64,000 nt of DNA from contig CAZGNV010000023.1 of assembly GCA_964527835.1 (NCBI GenBank), positions 1-64,000 on the forward strand, given 5' to 3'. Shown one piece after another: positions 1 to 8,612 of this stretch. The stretch is from JAFDCJ01 sp964527835 (lineage in GTDB: Bacteria > Desulfobacterota > Desulfobacteria > Desulfobacterales > JAFDCJ01). Every line of letters begins with the position of its first letter. The stretch's first letter is position 1. The translations under genes were made by a program, and so were the position numbers. Below the pieces are notes generated by a model that did not search any database, was not told the DNA's origin, and saw nothing but the letters and a program-made list of their open reading frames with translations.

Positions 1-65
1 AGCAGTTTGTCAGATCCGGACAATCGCAGCCTTTTTTTGCGGGATAGGCCCGGATTCTTTTCATA

Positions 66-299
66 CTACCCCCCTGTCAGCGGAGGAAAAACCGTCAACT
101 CATCGCCGGCCTTCAGTTCCAGCCCCAAAGACGCCACCCGGCCGTTGACCATGATCACCTTGGGGGCTGCCGCTGAAATGGACAGGGATTCCAGCGTCTG
201 GCCCACCGTGCTGCCCGGCACCAGTTCCAACTCAAAGGGATTGTGCCTGCCGGGCGCCTTGTGCGCAAAGGTGAGCAGCAGATTTACCAGCACCTGCAT
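66..299 (-). CDS. MoaD/ThiS-family sulfur carrier protein
   Basis: A 77-residue ubiquitin-fold sulfur carrier ending in the Gly-Gly tail (PPLTGG) that is adenylated and thiocarboxylated in this family. Its start lies two bases after the stop of the aldehyde ferredoxin oxidoreductase gene, so the two are almost certainly co-translated at the end of the liv operon. MoaD donates sulfur to the dithiolene of molybdopterin, and AOR-type enzymes carry a bis-pterin tungsten cofactor. I infer that this copy supplies its neighbour's cofactor. A ThiS role in thiamine synthesis is the alternative, but no thi gene is visible here. Confidence 0.85.
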   Translation of the reverse strand: MQVLVNLLLTFAHKAPGRHNPFELELVPGSTVGQTLESLSISAAAPKVIMVNGRVASLGLELKAGDELTVFPPLTGG

Positions 300-301
300 G
301 G

Positions 302-2137
302 TCAGTCCAAGCCCAGTTCTTTAAGTTTGTCCGGAGCAGGGGTGCCGTTGCGGTCCCATCCCCGCAGCCGGTAATATTCATCCAGCATCTCGTCCAGGTG
401 ACACACCATGCCCTTGGCCGGACCATCGGGCATGGGTTCTGCAACGATGCGCGGCGGAAGACTGTCTTCGCGGCGCGAAAACCCGGCTCCCTTCAGAAAC
501 AGCCGCTCGGCATTGCAAATGCGCTCCCCGGCCATGCACAACTCGTCGGTGGAGTAGTCCAAGCCGGTGGCCGCGTTGAGCAGGTCACGGATTCCGTCGG
601 GTTTTATGGTTTCGTCAGGCCGCACATAGTTGCGCACCGAAAAGAAAACGCACAGGCCGGCGGCGTCGATGACACAAAAGACGTTTTGCCAGTCCACAAC
701 GATTTGGGGCTTGTCATGCCAGGTCAGGGGATCGACCTGCTTGGGTACGCCCAGCAGTTCGATGTAGGCCGGATCGCCGCGCATGTGCGAGGCGCCGATG
801 GGGCTGGTGGCGTAAGCAAGGCCCATGCCCTGTTCGCCCCTGGGATCGTAGCCCGCAAACTCCTGTCCCTTGGACACCATGGCATATTCGGGGTGACCGT
901 AGTGCTGCGCCAGGCGCAGGGATCCCTGGGCCAGCAGGCGGCCGAAGCCTTCCATTTTTCCCGTCACCTCGGTCAGTTTTACCAGGGCCTGGGCATCACC
1001 GAAGGTCAGATTCCGGCCCAGGCCCACATCATCTGCCGCCAGGATGCCCCTTTCACTCATTTCCATGGCGCAGGCGATGGTGGCCCCCATGGTAATCGTA
1101 TCCATGCCCAGGGTGTTGCATATGTAGTTGGCTTTGGTCACCGCCGCCAGATCGTCCACCCCGCAGTCGCTGCCAAAGGAATAAATGGTTTCATACTCAG
1201 GCCCCTCTCCCTCGCCGGCATAGGGCCCGTCGGGTATGCGGGTGCCCCGGCCGCAGGCGATGGGACAGGCGAAACAGGCTTTGGCCTTCACCAGGTATTT
1301 TTCGGTCAGTACCCGGCCGTCGATTTTTTCCCACCCCTCGAATCTGCCGGTCTGGAAATTGCGGGTGGGAAAGACCCCGAAGTTCTGGGTGGCGATCGCA
1401 GTAATGGCGGTCCCCCATTCGCGCAGCGGAACCGGCCCCCCTTCAAAGGATTTCTTGAACCCCCGCAGGTATTTTGCCACCAGGGACTTGAAGTTCTTCT
1501 CGTCGGCCAGTGGAACCCGGCCGCGGCCCCGCACGGCCACGCCCTTGAGATTCTTGGCGCCCATCACCGCTCCCACACCGGAGCGCCCGGCTGCCCGATG
1601 CCGGTCGTTCATGATGGAGGCAAAGAGCACACCGGCCTCGCCGGCCGGTCCGATCACGGCTGTTCTGGCCGCCTGGTCGGTCTCGGCCCGCAGGGCCTCG
1701 TCAGTGTCGGGCACGGTTTTCCCCCAAATGTGCGCGGCACTTCGAAGTTCGGCCCGATCTTGGTCCACCCACAGGTAAACCGGCTCGGCAGCCCGACCCT
1801 GAAAAACAATGCTGTCCCAGCCGGCCTTTTTCAGCTCCGCCGGAAAATGCCCCCCCGAATTCGAGCAGGTAAGAGCGCCGGTTAAAGGGGATTTGGTCAT
1901 CACCATGTAGCGCGCCCCTGTGGGAGCGGAGGTGCCGGTTAAAGGACCGGTGGCCATGACCAGATCGTTGTCAGGGCCCAGAGGGTCTGTTTGGGGGTCA
2001 ACCCGGTCCAGCAGGTGCCGTATGCCCAGGCCGCGCCCGCCGATGTAATCCCGGGCCACTTTCGGATCCAGCGGGCGCGCCTCCACCCGGCCGGAACTCA
2101 AATCTACCCACAGTGTTTTTCCGCACCATCCATGCAT
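302..2137 (-). CDS. aldehyde:ferredoxin oxidoreductase (tungsten enzyme)
   Basis: A 611-residue AOR-family enzyme that oxidises aldehydes to acids, or reduces acids, with ferredoxin, using a bis-pterin W/Mo cofactor and one [4Fe-4S] cluster. The N-terminal domain begins GWCGKTLWVDL and has the GGRGLG cofactor-binding motif. The cluster ligands are visible as CFACPIAC (about residues 288, 291 and 295) plus a distal Cys in AGLCVFF (about 496). Length is normal for the family. I chose ATG 2137 because AGGAG lies 9 bases upstream; an upstream TTG at 2164 is weaker. It sits downstream of livF and just upstream of the MoaD-like gene. The cytoplasmic substrate is unknown; from context it is an aldehyde made from the compound imported by the liv system. 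Confidence 0.93.
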   Translation of the reverse strand: MHGWCGKTLWVDLSSGRVEARPLDPKVARDYIGGRGLGIRHLLDRVDPQTDPLGPDNDLVMATGPLTGTSAPTGARYMVMTKSPLTGALTCSNSGGHFPAELKKAGWDSIVFQGRAAEPVYLWVDQDRAELRSAAHIWGKTVPDTDEALRAETDQAARTAVIGPAGEAGVLFASIMNDRHRAAGRSGVGAVMGAKNLKGVAVRGRGRVPLADEKNFKSLVAKYLRGFKKSFEGGPVPLREWGTAITAIATQNFGVFPTRNFQTGRFEGWEKIDGRVLTEKYLVKAKACFACPIACGRGTRIPDGPYAGEGEGPEYETIYSFGSDCGVDDLAAVTKANYICNTLGMDTITMGATIACAMEMSERGILAADDVGLGRNLTFGDAQALVKLTEVTGKMEGFGRLLAQGSLRLAQHYGHPEYAMVSKGQEFAGYDPRGEQGMGLAYATSPIGASHMRGDPAYIELLGVPKQVDPLTWHDKPQIVVDWQNVFCVIDAAGLCVFFSVRNYVRPDETIKPDGIRDLLNAATGLDYSTDELCMAGERICNAERLFLKGAGFSRREDSLPPRIVAEPMPDGPAKGMVCHLDEMLDEYYRLRGWDRNGTPAPDKLKELGLD

Positions 2138-2174
2138 TGCAGTTTGCTCCTTTCTTCGAGGCAATCAATTTTGT

Positions 2175-2876
2175 CTACATGCCCAAATAGGTCTGTTTGA
2201 TTTTACTGTCTTTGAGCAATTCGGTAGAGGGCCCTTCCTGGGCAATGGCCCCGGTCTCAAGGATGTAGGCGTAGCTTGAATTCCTGAGAGCCATTTCTAC
2301 CGACTGCTCCACCAGAAGCATCGTGGTACGCTGGCGCACCTTTTCCAGCACCCGGTAAATGTCCTGCACAATTACCGGTGCTAGGCCCAGGGACAGCTCG
2401 TCGAGAATCAACAGTGAAGGCCGGCTCATCAGGGCGCGGCCGATGGCCAGCATCTGCTGCTCACCCCCTGAAAGGGTGCCCGCCCGCTGTGCCAGGCGAT
2501 CTTTTAACACCGGAAAAAGGGACAGCACCTCCACCAGGGATTGGTTTAGTTTCTTGCGCCCGCGGGGCAAGTAAGCGCCCATCATCAAGTTGTCGGCCAC
2601 GCTCATATCCACAAATGTGCGCCGGCCTTCGGGAACGATGGCAACGCCTAATCTTCCGATCTTGTGCGGCGCCAGATTCTGGATTTCCTGATCCTGCAGC
2701 AGCACCTTTCCCGCAACCGCCCTTATCAGCCCGGCGATGACGTTGATCAGGCTGGATTTGCCCGCGCCGTTGGCCCCCAGCACAGCCACAGCCGATCCCC
2801 GGGGCACCTCCAGGGATATGCCGCGCAGTACCCGGTTTTCTCCGATGTATGCTTCCAGGTTCTCGATTTTAAGCAT
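2175..2876 (-). CDS. livF: branched-chain amino acid-type ABC transporter ATPase LivF
   Basis: A 233-residue ATPase of the HAAT importer family. It has Walker A GANGAGKSS, signature LSGGEQQM, Walker B LLILDELSLGLAP and the C-terminal QTYLG end typical of LivF. ATG 2876 overlaps the end of livG by 8 bases, showing translational coupling; a longer frame upstream lacks LivF-like sequence. With LivG it powers the LivH/LivM permease. Members of this family import amino acids, urea, amides or aromatic and short-chain acids, so the name does not fix the substrate. Confidence 0.93.
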   Translation of the reverse strand: MLKIENLEAYIGENRVLRGISLEVPRGSAVAVLGANGAGKSSLINVIAGLIRAVAGKVLLQDQEIQNLAPHKIGRLGVAIVPEGRRTFVDMSVADNLMMGAYLPRGRKKLNQSLVEVLSLFPVLKDRLAQRAGTLSGGEQQMLAIGRALMSRPSLLILDELSLGLAPVIVQDIYRVLEKVRQRTTMLLVEQSVEMALRNSSYAYILETGAIAQEGPSTELLKDSKIKQTYLGM

Positions 2877-3600
2877 TCTGTTGCTCTCCCAGATAGGCTT
2901 GGATAACTCTCGGGTCCTGGCAAACTGTCTCCGGCGTACCCTGGCAAATGAGGATTCCCTGATCAAGGACGATGACCCGTTCACAAAGGCTCATGATGGC
3001 CCCCATGATGTGTTCGATCCAGACCACGGTGATGTCGAACCGGTCACGGATTGATTTGATCAGTTGAAGAGCGGTTTCCATTTCTGCGGTGTTGAGTCCC
3101 CCCAGCACTTCGTCGAGCAGGATCAGCCTCGGCTTGGCGGCCAGTGCCCGGGCCAGTTCCAGGCGCTTTTTGTCGATAAGGTTCAGGCTTTCGGCCAGCC
3201 ACCCATCCTTGCCGGTCAGGGCAACCATGGTCAACAGCTCCAGCGCTTTGTCCCGACGGGCTGTCCCCTTCAACTCCGGCTGATTTTCCACTAAAGGCAC
3301 ATAAACATTTTCCAGGCAGGTCATCTTGCCGAAGGGCCGGGTCACCTGGAAGGTTCGCGAGATGCCGGCCCTGCAGATGCGGTGCGGCTTCAGCCCGGTA
3401 ATGTCCCGCCCCTCAAAGGCAACGCGGCCTTCGTCCAGGTCAATGGCGCCGGTGATCAGGTTGAACATGGTGGTCTTGCCGGCGCCGTTGGGGCCGATCA
3501 TACCCAGGATCTCGCCGGATGCAACCGAGAGGCTCACATGGTTGATGGCCTGGACACCACCGAAGCGCTTGGAGGCCCCGGTGACCTTTAGAAGGCTCAT
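2869..3600 (-). CDS. livG: branched-chain amino acid-type ABC transporter ATPase LivG
   Basis: A 243-residue ATPase starting MSLLKVTGASKRFGG, with Walker A GPNGAGKTT, the LivG-typical SRTFQVTRPFGKMT segment and Walker B LILLDEVLGGLN. The signature region reads LIDKKRLELARAL, a LivG-type variant of the usual LSGGQ. The start overlaps livM by 4 bases (ATGA) and the end overlaps livF. It is the second ATPase of the importer, acting at the inner face of the cytoplasmic membrane. Confidence 0.93.
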   Translation of the reverse strand: MSLLKVTGASKRFGGVQAINHVSLSVASGEILGMIGPNGAGKTTMFNLITGAIDLDEGRVAFEGRDITGLKPHRICRAGISRTFQVTRPFGKMTCLENVYVPLVENQPELKGTARRDKALELLTMVALTGKDGWLAESLNLIDKKRLELARALAAKPRLILLDEVLGGLNTAEMETALQLIKSIRDRFDITVVWIEHIMGAIMSLCERVIVLDQGILICQGTPETVCQDPRVIQAYLGEQQNA

Positions 3601-4571
3601 TTGACACCTCCTTTGCCGGTAAAGGTTCGCCACCACTTTGCGGCCAGCCCCACCAAGCCCTGGGGCGCGAAGCGGGCAAAGATCAAGGCCACGCAAGCGA
3701 AAACCAGTATGTGGTACTTGTCGCTGAAGTGGCGCACAAACTCGCTGAGCACCTCCAGCAGAAAAGCGCCGAGCACCGGACCGGCCAGGGTTCCCAGCCC
3801 GCCGATGACAGCCATGGCCAGAACGTGGAACATCATATCCAAAGACGGGATGTGGGGGGTGATCAGCATCAGGTAGTGGCCGTAGAGCGAGCCGGCCAGT
3901 CCGGCCATCGCCCCGCTGATGACAAAAGCCGTGACCCGGATTTTCATTACCGGCACTCCCAGCGAGCGGGCGGCGACCTCGTCGTTGAGCACTGCCCTGA
4001 AGCGCAAGCCCATGTCCGAGCGGGTCAGATAACGCACTGTCCACACCATGGCTGAAGCTGTCGCCAGCATGATGTAAAAGGCTGAAATCTTGGAATACGG
4101 GCCCACGATGAACGGCACTTTCAACCCCATGGTCCCGCGGGTAATTTCATACTCGTTTTGGATGATGATGCGTACAATCTCCGAAAATCCCAGGGTTGTG
4201 AGCGACAGGTAGATTCCACCCATGCGAATGCACAGGGCCCCGAGACCCAGGGAGATCAAAGCGGCCAGCCCCACCCCCAGGGGCAAGCCTATCAAGGGGG
4301 GCAAGCCCATTTTGGTCGATAGTATACCGGTGGTGTAGCAGCCGATTCCGGCAAAGGCGGCATGGGCAAAAGATACCTGGCCGGTGAAACCGGCCAGCAG
4401 GTTCCAGGAACTGGCCATCATAACGTAGAAAAGGCCGACAATGGCGCTGTTGAGCCAGTAAGGCCCCAGCATGAAGGGCAGAGACGAAAACACCGCAAGG
4501 GCCATGAGCCAGGGTGCCAGTTGGCCCATGACCAAAGTTTTTCTGTCGGCAGCGAGTGTTACGGTTTGCAT
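3597..4571 (-). CDS. livM: branched-chain amino acid-type ABC transporter permease LivM
   Basis: A 324-residue polytopic permease with about eight to ten hydrophobic segments. It contains the family motif GxxGQVSFAHAAFAGIGCY (about residues 62-81) and the EAA-like cytoplasmic loop near RSLGV(P)VMKIRVTAFVISG. An AAGG ribosome-binding site lies 9 bases before ATG 4571. It pairs with LivH and lies between livH and livG in the standard order of this operon. Confidence 0.93.
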   Translation of the reverse strand: MQTVTLAADRKTLVMGQLAPWLMALAVFSSLPFMLGPYWLNSAIVGLFYVMMASSWNLLAGFTGQVSFAHAAFAGIGCYTTGILSTKMGLPPLIGLPLGVGLAALISLGLGALCIRMGGIYLSLTTLGFSEIVRIIIQNEYEITRGTMGLKVPFIVGPYSKISAFYIMLATASAMVWTVRYLTRSDMGLRFRAVLNDEVAARSLGVPVMKIRVTAFVISGAMAGLAGSLYGHYLMLITPHIPSLDMMFHVLAMAVIGGLGTLAGPVLGAFLLEVLSEFVRHFSDKYHILVFACVALIFARFAPQGLVGLAAKWWRTFTGKGGVK

Positions 4572-4584
4572 GCTAGTCTACCTT

Positions 4585-5448
4585 CTATAGTTGCTTCTGG
4601 CCGAACAGTCCGGTGGGCCGGAAGAACAGTACAAGAATCAGGATGATAAAGCCAAAGATGTGCTTGTAGCCACTGGAAAGGTAACCGACCCCCAGGTTTT
4701 CCACGATGCCGAGCAGCAGCCCGCCCATGATGCAGCCGGTGAAGGAGCCAAGCCCGCCCAGAATCATGACCACGAATGCGGTCAGCGAGATGCCCACTCC
4801 CACCGTGGGCGTGACCGGAAAAACCGGCGTGAGGATAACGCCGGCACAGGCGGCCAGCACGCATCCCAGCCCGAAGGAGAGCATGTTGACCCGGGCGGTA
4901 TTCACCCCCAGTATGGCGGCCATGTCGCGGTCCATGGCCACGCTGCGAATGACCCGCCCCAGCCAGGTCTTGTGTATCACCACCATGAAAACAGCTATCG
5001 CCCCCGCCGCTGCTGCAAAAGAGGCCAGGCGCTGGTTGCCGTAGTGGAACAGACCGAAAAGGTTGCTGGCACCGCTTACCCAGTTGGGAGGTTTGTTGGG
5101 AAAAGGGCCGAAGACAACCAGATAGACGTTTTGCAAAATAATGTAGAGGATAAAAGTGATGATCAGGGAGTACATTTCCTCGCCATAGGTGGGCCGGATC
5201 AGAACCCGTTCAACCACCAGACCCAAAAAAAAGACCAGCACCACGGCCGCCAACATGGAGCTCAAAGGGTCCATCCCGGCGCTTTGGGCAAACAGGGCGC
5301 TGAAGTACCCTGCCAGCACATAAAACTCGCCATGGGCGAAGTTGACAACACCCATAATGCCCACGATCAGGGTTACGCCCAGGGCGGCCAGGGCATATGT
5401 GGTCCCCATGATCACCCCGTTGACCAAATACAGCAGCAGGTCTTCCAT
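4585..5448 (-). CDS. livH: branched-chain amino acid-type ABC transporter permease LivH
   Basis: A 287-residue LivH-type permease beginning MEDLLLYLVNGVIMGTTYAL, with the family motif GVVNFAHGEFYVLAGY and the loop AILGVNTARVNMLSFGLG. I chose ATG 5448 because AAGGA lies about 11 bases upstream. ATG 5460 sits directly against that Shine-Dalgarno and adds only four residues. It forms the membrane channel with LivM. Confidence 0.92.
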   Translation of the reverse strand: MEDLLLYLVNGVIMGTTYALAALGVTLIVGIMGVVNFAHGEFYVLAGYFSALFAQSAGMDPLSSMLAAVVLVFFLGLVVERVLIRPTYGEEMYSLIITFILYIILQNVYLVVFGPFPNKPPNWVSGASNLFGLFHYGNQRLASFAAAAGAIAVFMVVIHKTWLGRVIRSVAMDRDMAAILGVNTARVNMLSFGLGCVLAACAGVILTPVFPVTPTVGVGISLTAFVVMILGGLGSFTGCIMGGLLLGIVENLGVGYLSSGYKHIFGFIILILVLFFRPTGLFGQKQL

Positions 5449-5529
5449 GGGGCAAGCCATCCTTTCAGTAAAATTGGTGTTGCGGACCGACCGCCGCACA
5501 ACAGGCAGTCGGTCCAAGTCTAGCGCATA

Positions 5530-6723
5530 TTATTTCTTCAGTTCCCCGGTTTTGCCCGCCAGGGGATAGACGACCACCTGTTTTTTGTCCTGCCACTGGA
5601 TGATCAGCATGGGCGGCTGCCACTGGTGATAGGCGTATGTCCCCTTTTCGGTGCCGAACTTCACGACCCCCGAGGACACAACCAATTCGGTTGCCTCCAG
5701 GGCCTTGACCAGCTTGTCACTGGCGGTGGAGCCGGCCCGCTTGATGGCGTCGGCCGCGATCAGAAGCACGTCATAAATGGAGCGGGATTTGTAATCCGTC
5801 GGTGCTTTGCCGAACTTCTTGCGGTAGGCCGCATCAAACTCCTTGGCCACCGGGGTGAGCATCACCTTTTCGTGCATGCGGGATACGAACAGCTCCAGGT
5901 TGCCATACTGGCCCACCGTCTTCCAGAACTCGGGCCACAGTGACGGCGGTCCGGCACCTTCCAGCAACAACGCTTGGCCGGGGATCATGCCGACCTCGCC
6001 CGCCTGCGCGATGAGGTAGTGTACGCCGAAGCCGTAAACGAAGGCCAGCATCAGGTCGGGGTTGAATTTTTTGACCTTATTCAGTTCGGCGTAATGATCC
6101 TGGCTCTTGCGCTCGGTGATAATCGTCATGTGCGCGACGCCGGCATCCTTGAGGGCTTTTTCAGCCAGTTCCTTGATGCCCATGCCCCAGTCAGTGTTCT
6201 CGGCGAAAATGGCCACCCGCTCGAACTTGTAGTCCTTCACAAAACCGATGATATTGTCGTTGACCACGCCGCTGTTGCAGGGACCGGCCCTGAACACATA
6301 GGGATAATTCTTCTTGGTGATGTCGTCGTGCCAGGCCTCGGCAATGATCAGGGGCACCTTGTAGCGGTTGGCCACGTCGATCTCAGCCAGGGCGGCGGAG
6401 CTGTGGGACTCACCAAGTACCATCACCACCTTGTCCTTGGTGATCAGTTTCTCGATGCCGCTGGCGGCCTTAGCCGGGTCGCCGGCTGTGTCCTCGAAGA
6501 TCACTTCGACTTTTTTCCCCAGAAGTCCCCCCGTGGCGTTAATTTTGTCCAGGGCCAGGGCGATCCCTTCTTCGAAGGCAGTGCCAGTTGCAGCAGCACC
6601 GCCGGTGCGCGGGCCCACCACGCCGATTTTAATCGTGTCCCCTGCCATGGCCCCCGTGGGCGAAATCATGACAAGCAGTGCCAACGCGGACAATAAAACA
6701 AAAATTTTTCCATACCGTTTCAT
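5530..6723 (-). CDS. livK: ABC transporter substrate-binding protein (LivK-like)
   Basis: A 397-residue periplasmic type I solute-binding protein. The signal peptide runs to about residue 28 (hydrophobic LLSALALLVMI, cleavage near AMAG). The mature start, DTIKIGVVGPRTGG, and the SGIEKLITKDKV segment are typical of HAAT receptors. AGGAGG lies 4 bases before the ATG, and a perfect TATAAT -10 box sits about 37 bases upstream. As the first liv gene it probably sets the specificity of the importer; its ligand cannot be read from the sequence. Confidence 0.9.
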   Translation of the reverse strand: MKRYGKIFVLLSALALLVMISPTGAMAGDTIKIGVVGPRTGGAAATGTAFEEGIALALDKINATGGLLGKKVEVIFEDTAGDPAKAASGIEKLITKDKVVMVLGESHSSAALAEIDVANRYKVPLIIAEAWHDDITKKNYPYVFRAGPCNSGVVNDNIIGFVKDYKFERVAIFAENTDWGMGIKELAEKALKDAGVAHMTIITERKSQDHYAELNKVKKFNPDLMLAFVYGFGVHYLIAQAGEVGMIPGQALLLEGAGPPSLWPEFWKTVGQYGNLELFVSRMHEKVMLTPVAKEFDAAYRKKFGKAPTDYKSRSIYDVLLIAADAIKRAGSTASDKLVKALEATELVVSSGVVKFGTEKGTYAYHQWQPPMLIIQWQDKKQVVVYPLAGKTGELKK

Positions 6724-6759
6724 GTTCCCTCCTTTGATTTAGTTTAACTGCCTGTTAAT

Positions 6760-6781
6760 ATTATAGAGAGCAATTACTCTC
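6760..6781 (-). promoter_or_regulatory. livK promoter -10 box with adjacent palindrome
   Basis: On the minus strand a perfect TATAAT (6760-6765) lies 36-42 bases before the livK start codon. Immediately upstream is a 16-bp palindrome (6766-6781, arms GAGAG/CTCTC around TAATTG). I see no good -35 hexamer, which suggests an activator-dependent or regulated promoter. The palindrome fills the -35/-10 spacer, a usual repressor position. The IclR regulator encoded upstream is a plausible binder, although the arms differ from the palindrome in its own promoter. Confidence 0.5.
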
Positions 6782-6870
6782 CACCCTGCAGACTGCAAAA
6801 AACGACACTCAAAGCACGGTGCAACCAAAGCGCTGATCAACCCGGTCGTTTTTCAACAATCTGTCTTTGA

Positions 6871-7704
6871 TCATCTTCTCTCATTTCTTCGGGGGTTAAG
6901 TCCCAGTATTGCCCGGGCCTCGTCCGGCGTTGCCACCTCGCGGCCCAGCAATCGGCTGATTTCAACGATGCGTTCGACCAGCAGCTGATTGGTGGCCAGC
7001 TCTCCTTTGCGGTAATAGATGTTGTCCTCCAGTCCCACCCGCACATGGCCCCCCATCAGGATGGCATGAACCGCCATGGGAAGCTGGGCAGCACCGATTG
7101 CGCTGACCGTCCAGGTCGCCCCCGGAGGCAGAAACATTTTCAGATGTGTCAGGTGTTCCACCCGCGCCGGCATGGCACCTTTGAGGCCCATCACAAAATT
7201 GAAATGCAGCGGTGCCCGGATGAGGCCTTGCTCATTGAGATCGATGGCATTGTGCAGCATGGCCAGATCGAAGACCTCTATTTCCGGCTTGATGGCACGC
7301 TTTTTCATCTCCTCGGCCAGGCTTTTTACCAGGTCCGGGGGGTTGATATAGGCGGAGTTGGGAAAATTGACGCTGCCGGTGGTCAAAGACGCCATCTCAA
7401 CGTCCATGGTCAGACGCTGCCGTCGGCTGTTCAGGCCGGTGCCGGCCCGGCCGCCGGTGGACACCTGAAGGATCAGGCGCGTCCGGCCCGAAAGGGCCTC
7501 CACCACGGCCCGGAAGCGTTCGGGGTCATCCGACGGATTCTGCTCCTCGTCCCTGGTGTGAATGTGCAAAATCGACGCGCCGGCCTGTTCACAGCACAGG
7601 GCATCTTCAACGATCTGTTCTGTGGTAACGGGAACATGCGGCGTATCCTGTTTCTTGGGTATGGAGCCGGTTGGTGCTATCGTAATGATCAGTTTTTCAG
7701 GCAT
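6871..7704 (-). CDS. BKACE-family (DUF849) beta-keto acid cleavage enzyme
   Basis: A 277-residue Zn-dependent (beta/alpha)8-barrel enzyme of the BKACE/Kce family. Members condense a beta-keto acid with acetyl-CoA to give acetoacetate and a new acyl-CoA. Hallmarks seen are APTG near the N-terminus, ILHIHTRD (His-X-His Zn ligands, about residues 46-50), LQVSTGG and the C-terminal VGLEDN. Length is normal. It lies between the iclR and livK genes on one strand. Substrates of known members include 3-keto-5-aminohexanoate and dehydrocarnitine; the substrate here is not determinable. It is probably part of the same catabolic unit as the importer. Confidence 0.9.
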   Translation of the reverse strand: MPEKLIITIAPTGSIPKKQDTPHVPVTTEQIVEDALCCEQAGASILHIHTRDEEQNPSDDPERFRAVVEALSGRTRLILQVSTGGRAGTGLNSRRQRLTMDVEMASLTTGSVNFPNSAYINPPDLVKSLAEEMKKRAIKPEIEVFDLAMLHNAIDLNEQGLIRAPLHFNFVMGLKGAMPARVEHLTHLKMFLPPGATWTVSAIGAAQLPMAVHAILMGGHVRVGLEDNIYYRKGELATNQLLVERIVEISRLLGREVATPDEARAILGLNPRRNERR

Positions 7705-7766
7705 TGATTGTCTTTCCCTGCGGCCAAAAGGCCGATATCGGCGAATAGCCGCCTGTGGATAGATGC

Positions 7767-8555
7767 TTACTCGATACCGTCCATGGAACCCAAAGCCCCT
7801 TCAATCCTGGCCGCGGTTTCCATGGCCAGCGGCGCCAGATCCTGTTCCAGCTTTTGGCGGCTCACCCGCCTGGTGGGTACAGCGATATTCAGGGCGGCAA
7901 GGGCTTGGCCGTCCGGCTTTTTTACCGGTGCTGCCACGCTGCGCAGTCCCACTGAAAGCTCCTCGTCGTTGAGTGCGTATCCTTTCCTGCGGACCCGCTC
8001 CAGTTCGATCCGAAAGGCCTTTCGGCAGGTGATCGTACGATGGGTGAGTGCGGAGAAGTCATAGCCTGACAGGATGCGTTCAACCGTTTCAGGGCGGGCA
8101 AAAGCCAGCAGGGCTTTGCCCATGGATGTGCAATGCAGGGGCAGGCGGGAGCCCAGCTGCAGATCGAAGGGTAAAATACGTCCGGTATTGTTGATCCGCA
8201 CCAGGTACATCAGTTCATTGCTCTGCAGGACGGAAAGGTTGACCGTTTCGCCGGTCTGCACCGCCAGCTGCTCCAGATAGTGCTGGGCAATCTGTCGCCA
8301 GCCCAGACTGCTCATGGCGGCGTATCCCAGGGACAGGATCTTGGGCGTGAGATGAAACCGCCGCTGCCGGTCCCGGCGCACGAAGCCAAGCCGGGTCAAA
8401 GTGTGGCAGATGCGGGTAACCGTTGCGTTGTTGGTGCCGGCGCGGCAGGAAAGTTCGGCCAGATTGAGGGCATCCCTGGATTCAGCCATGATCTGGATAA
8501 CATGCATGCCTTTCGCCAGAGACTTGAGGAAATATCTTGGGTTGCTGTCGTTCAC
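7767..8555 (-). CDS. IclR-family transcriptional regulator
   Basis: A 262-residue IclR-type regulator. It has an N-terminal winged helix (SLAKGMHVIQIMAES, then the recognition helix region NNATVTRICHTLTRLGFV) and a C-terminal effector domain with the family segment PLHCTSMGKALLAF. I chose GTG 8555 because GAAGGA lies about 11 bases upstream and it gives the usual short N-terminal arm. ATG 8588 and TTG 8633 lie inside a promoter and palindrome (8584-8633), so they are unlikely starts. It probably controls the BKACE-liv-AOR genes downstream in response to a small organic acid, and itself. Confidence 0.88.
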   Translation of the reverse strand: MNDSNPRYFLKSLAKGMHVIQIMAESRDALNLAELSCRAGTNNATVTRICHTLTRLGFVRRDRQRRFHLTPKILSLGYAAMSSLGWRQIAQHYLEQLAVQTGETVNLSVLQSNELMYLVRINNTGRILPFDLQLGSRLPLHCTSMGKALLAFARPETVERILSGYDFSALTHRTITCRKAFRIELERVRRKGYALNDEELSVGLRSVAAPVKKPDGQALAALNIAVPTRRVSRQKLEQDLAPLAMETAARIEGALGSMDGIE

Positions 8556-8583
8556 GGGATGCCCGAGTCCTTCGATATCTTTA

Positions 8584-8612
8584 CGCATAGCGAAAATAGA
8601 TTTTACTATGCG
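8584..8612 (-). promoter_or_regulatory. palindromic operator candidate for the IclR regulator
   Basis: A 29-bp imperfect palindrome with perfect 7-bp outer arms CGCATAG/CTATGCG (8584-8590 and 8606-8612) and an additional AAA/TTT match inside. It overlaps the -10 box of the putative iclR promoter and ends about 30 bases before the GTG start. This is the position expected for autorepression, which is common for IclR proteins. Confidence 0.55.
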
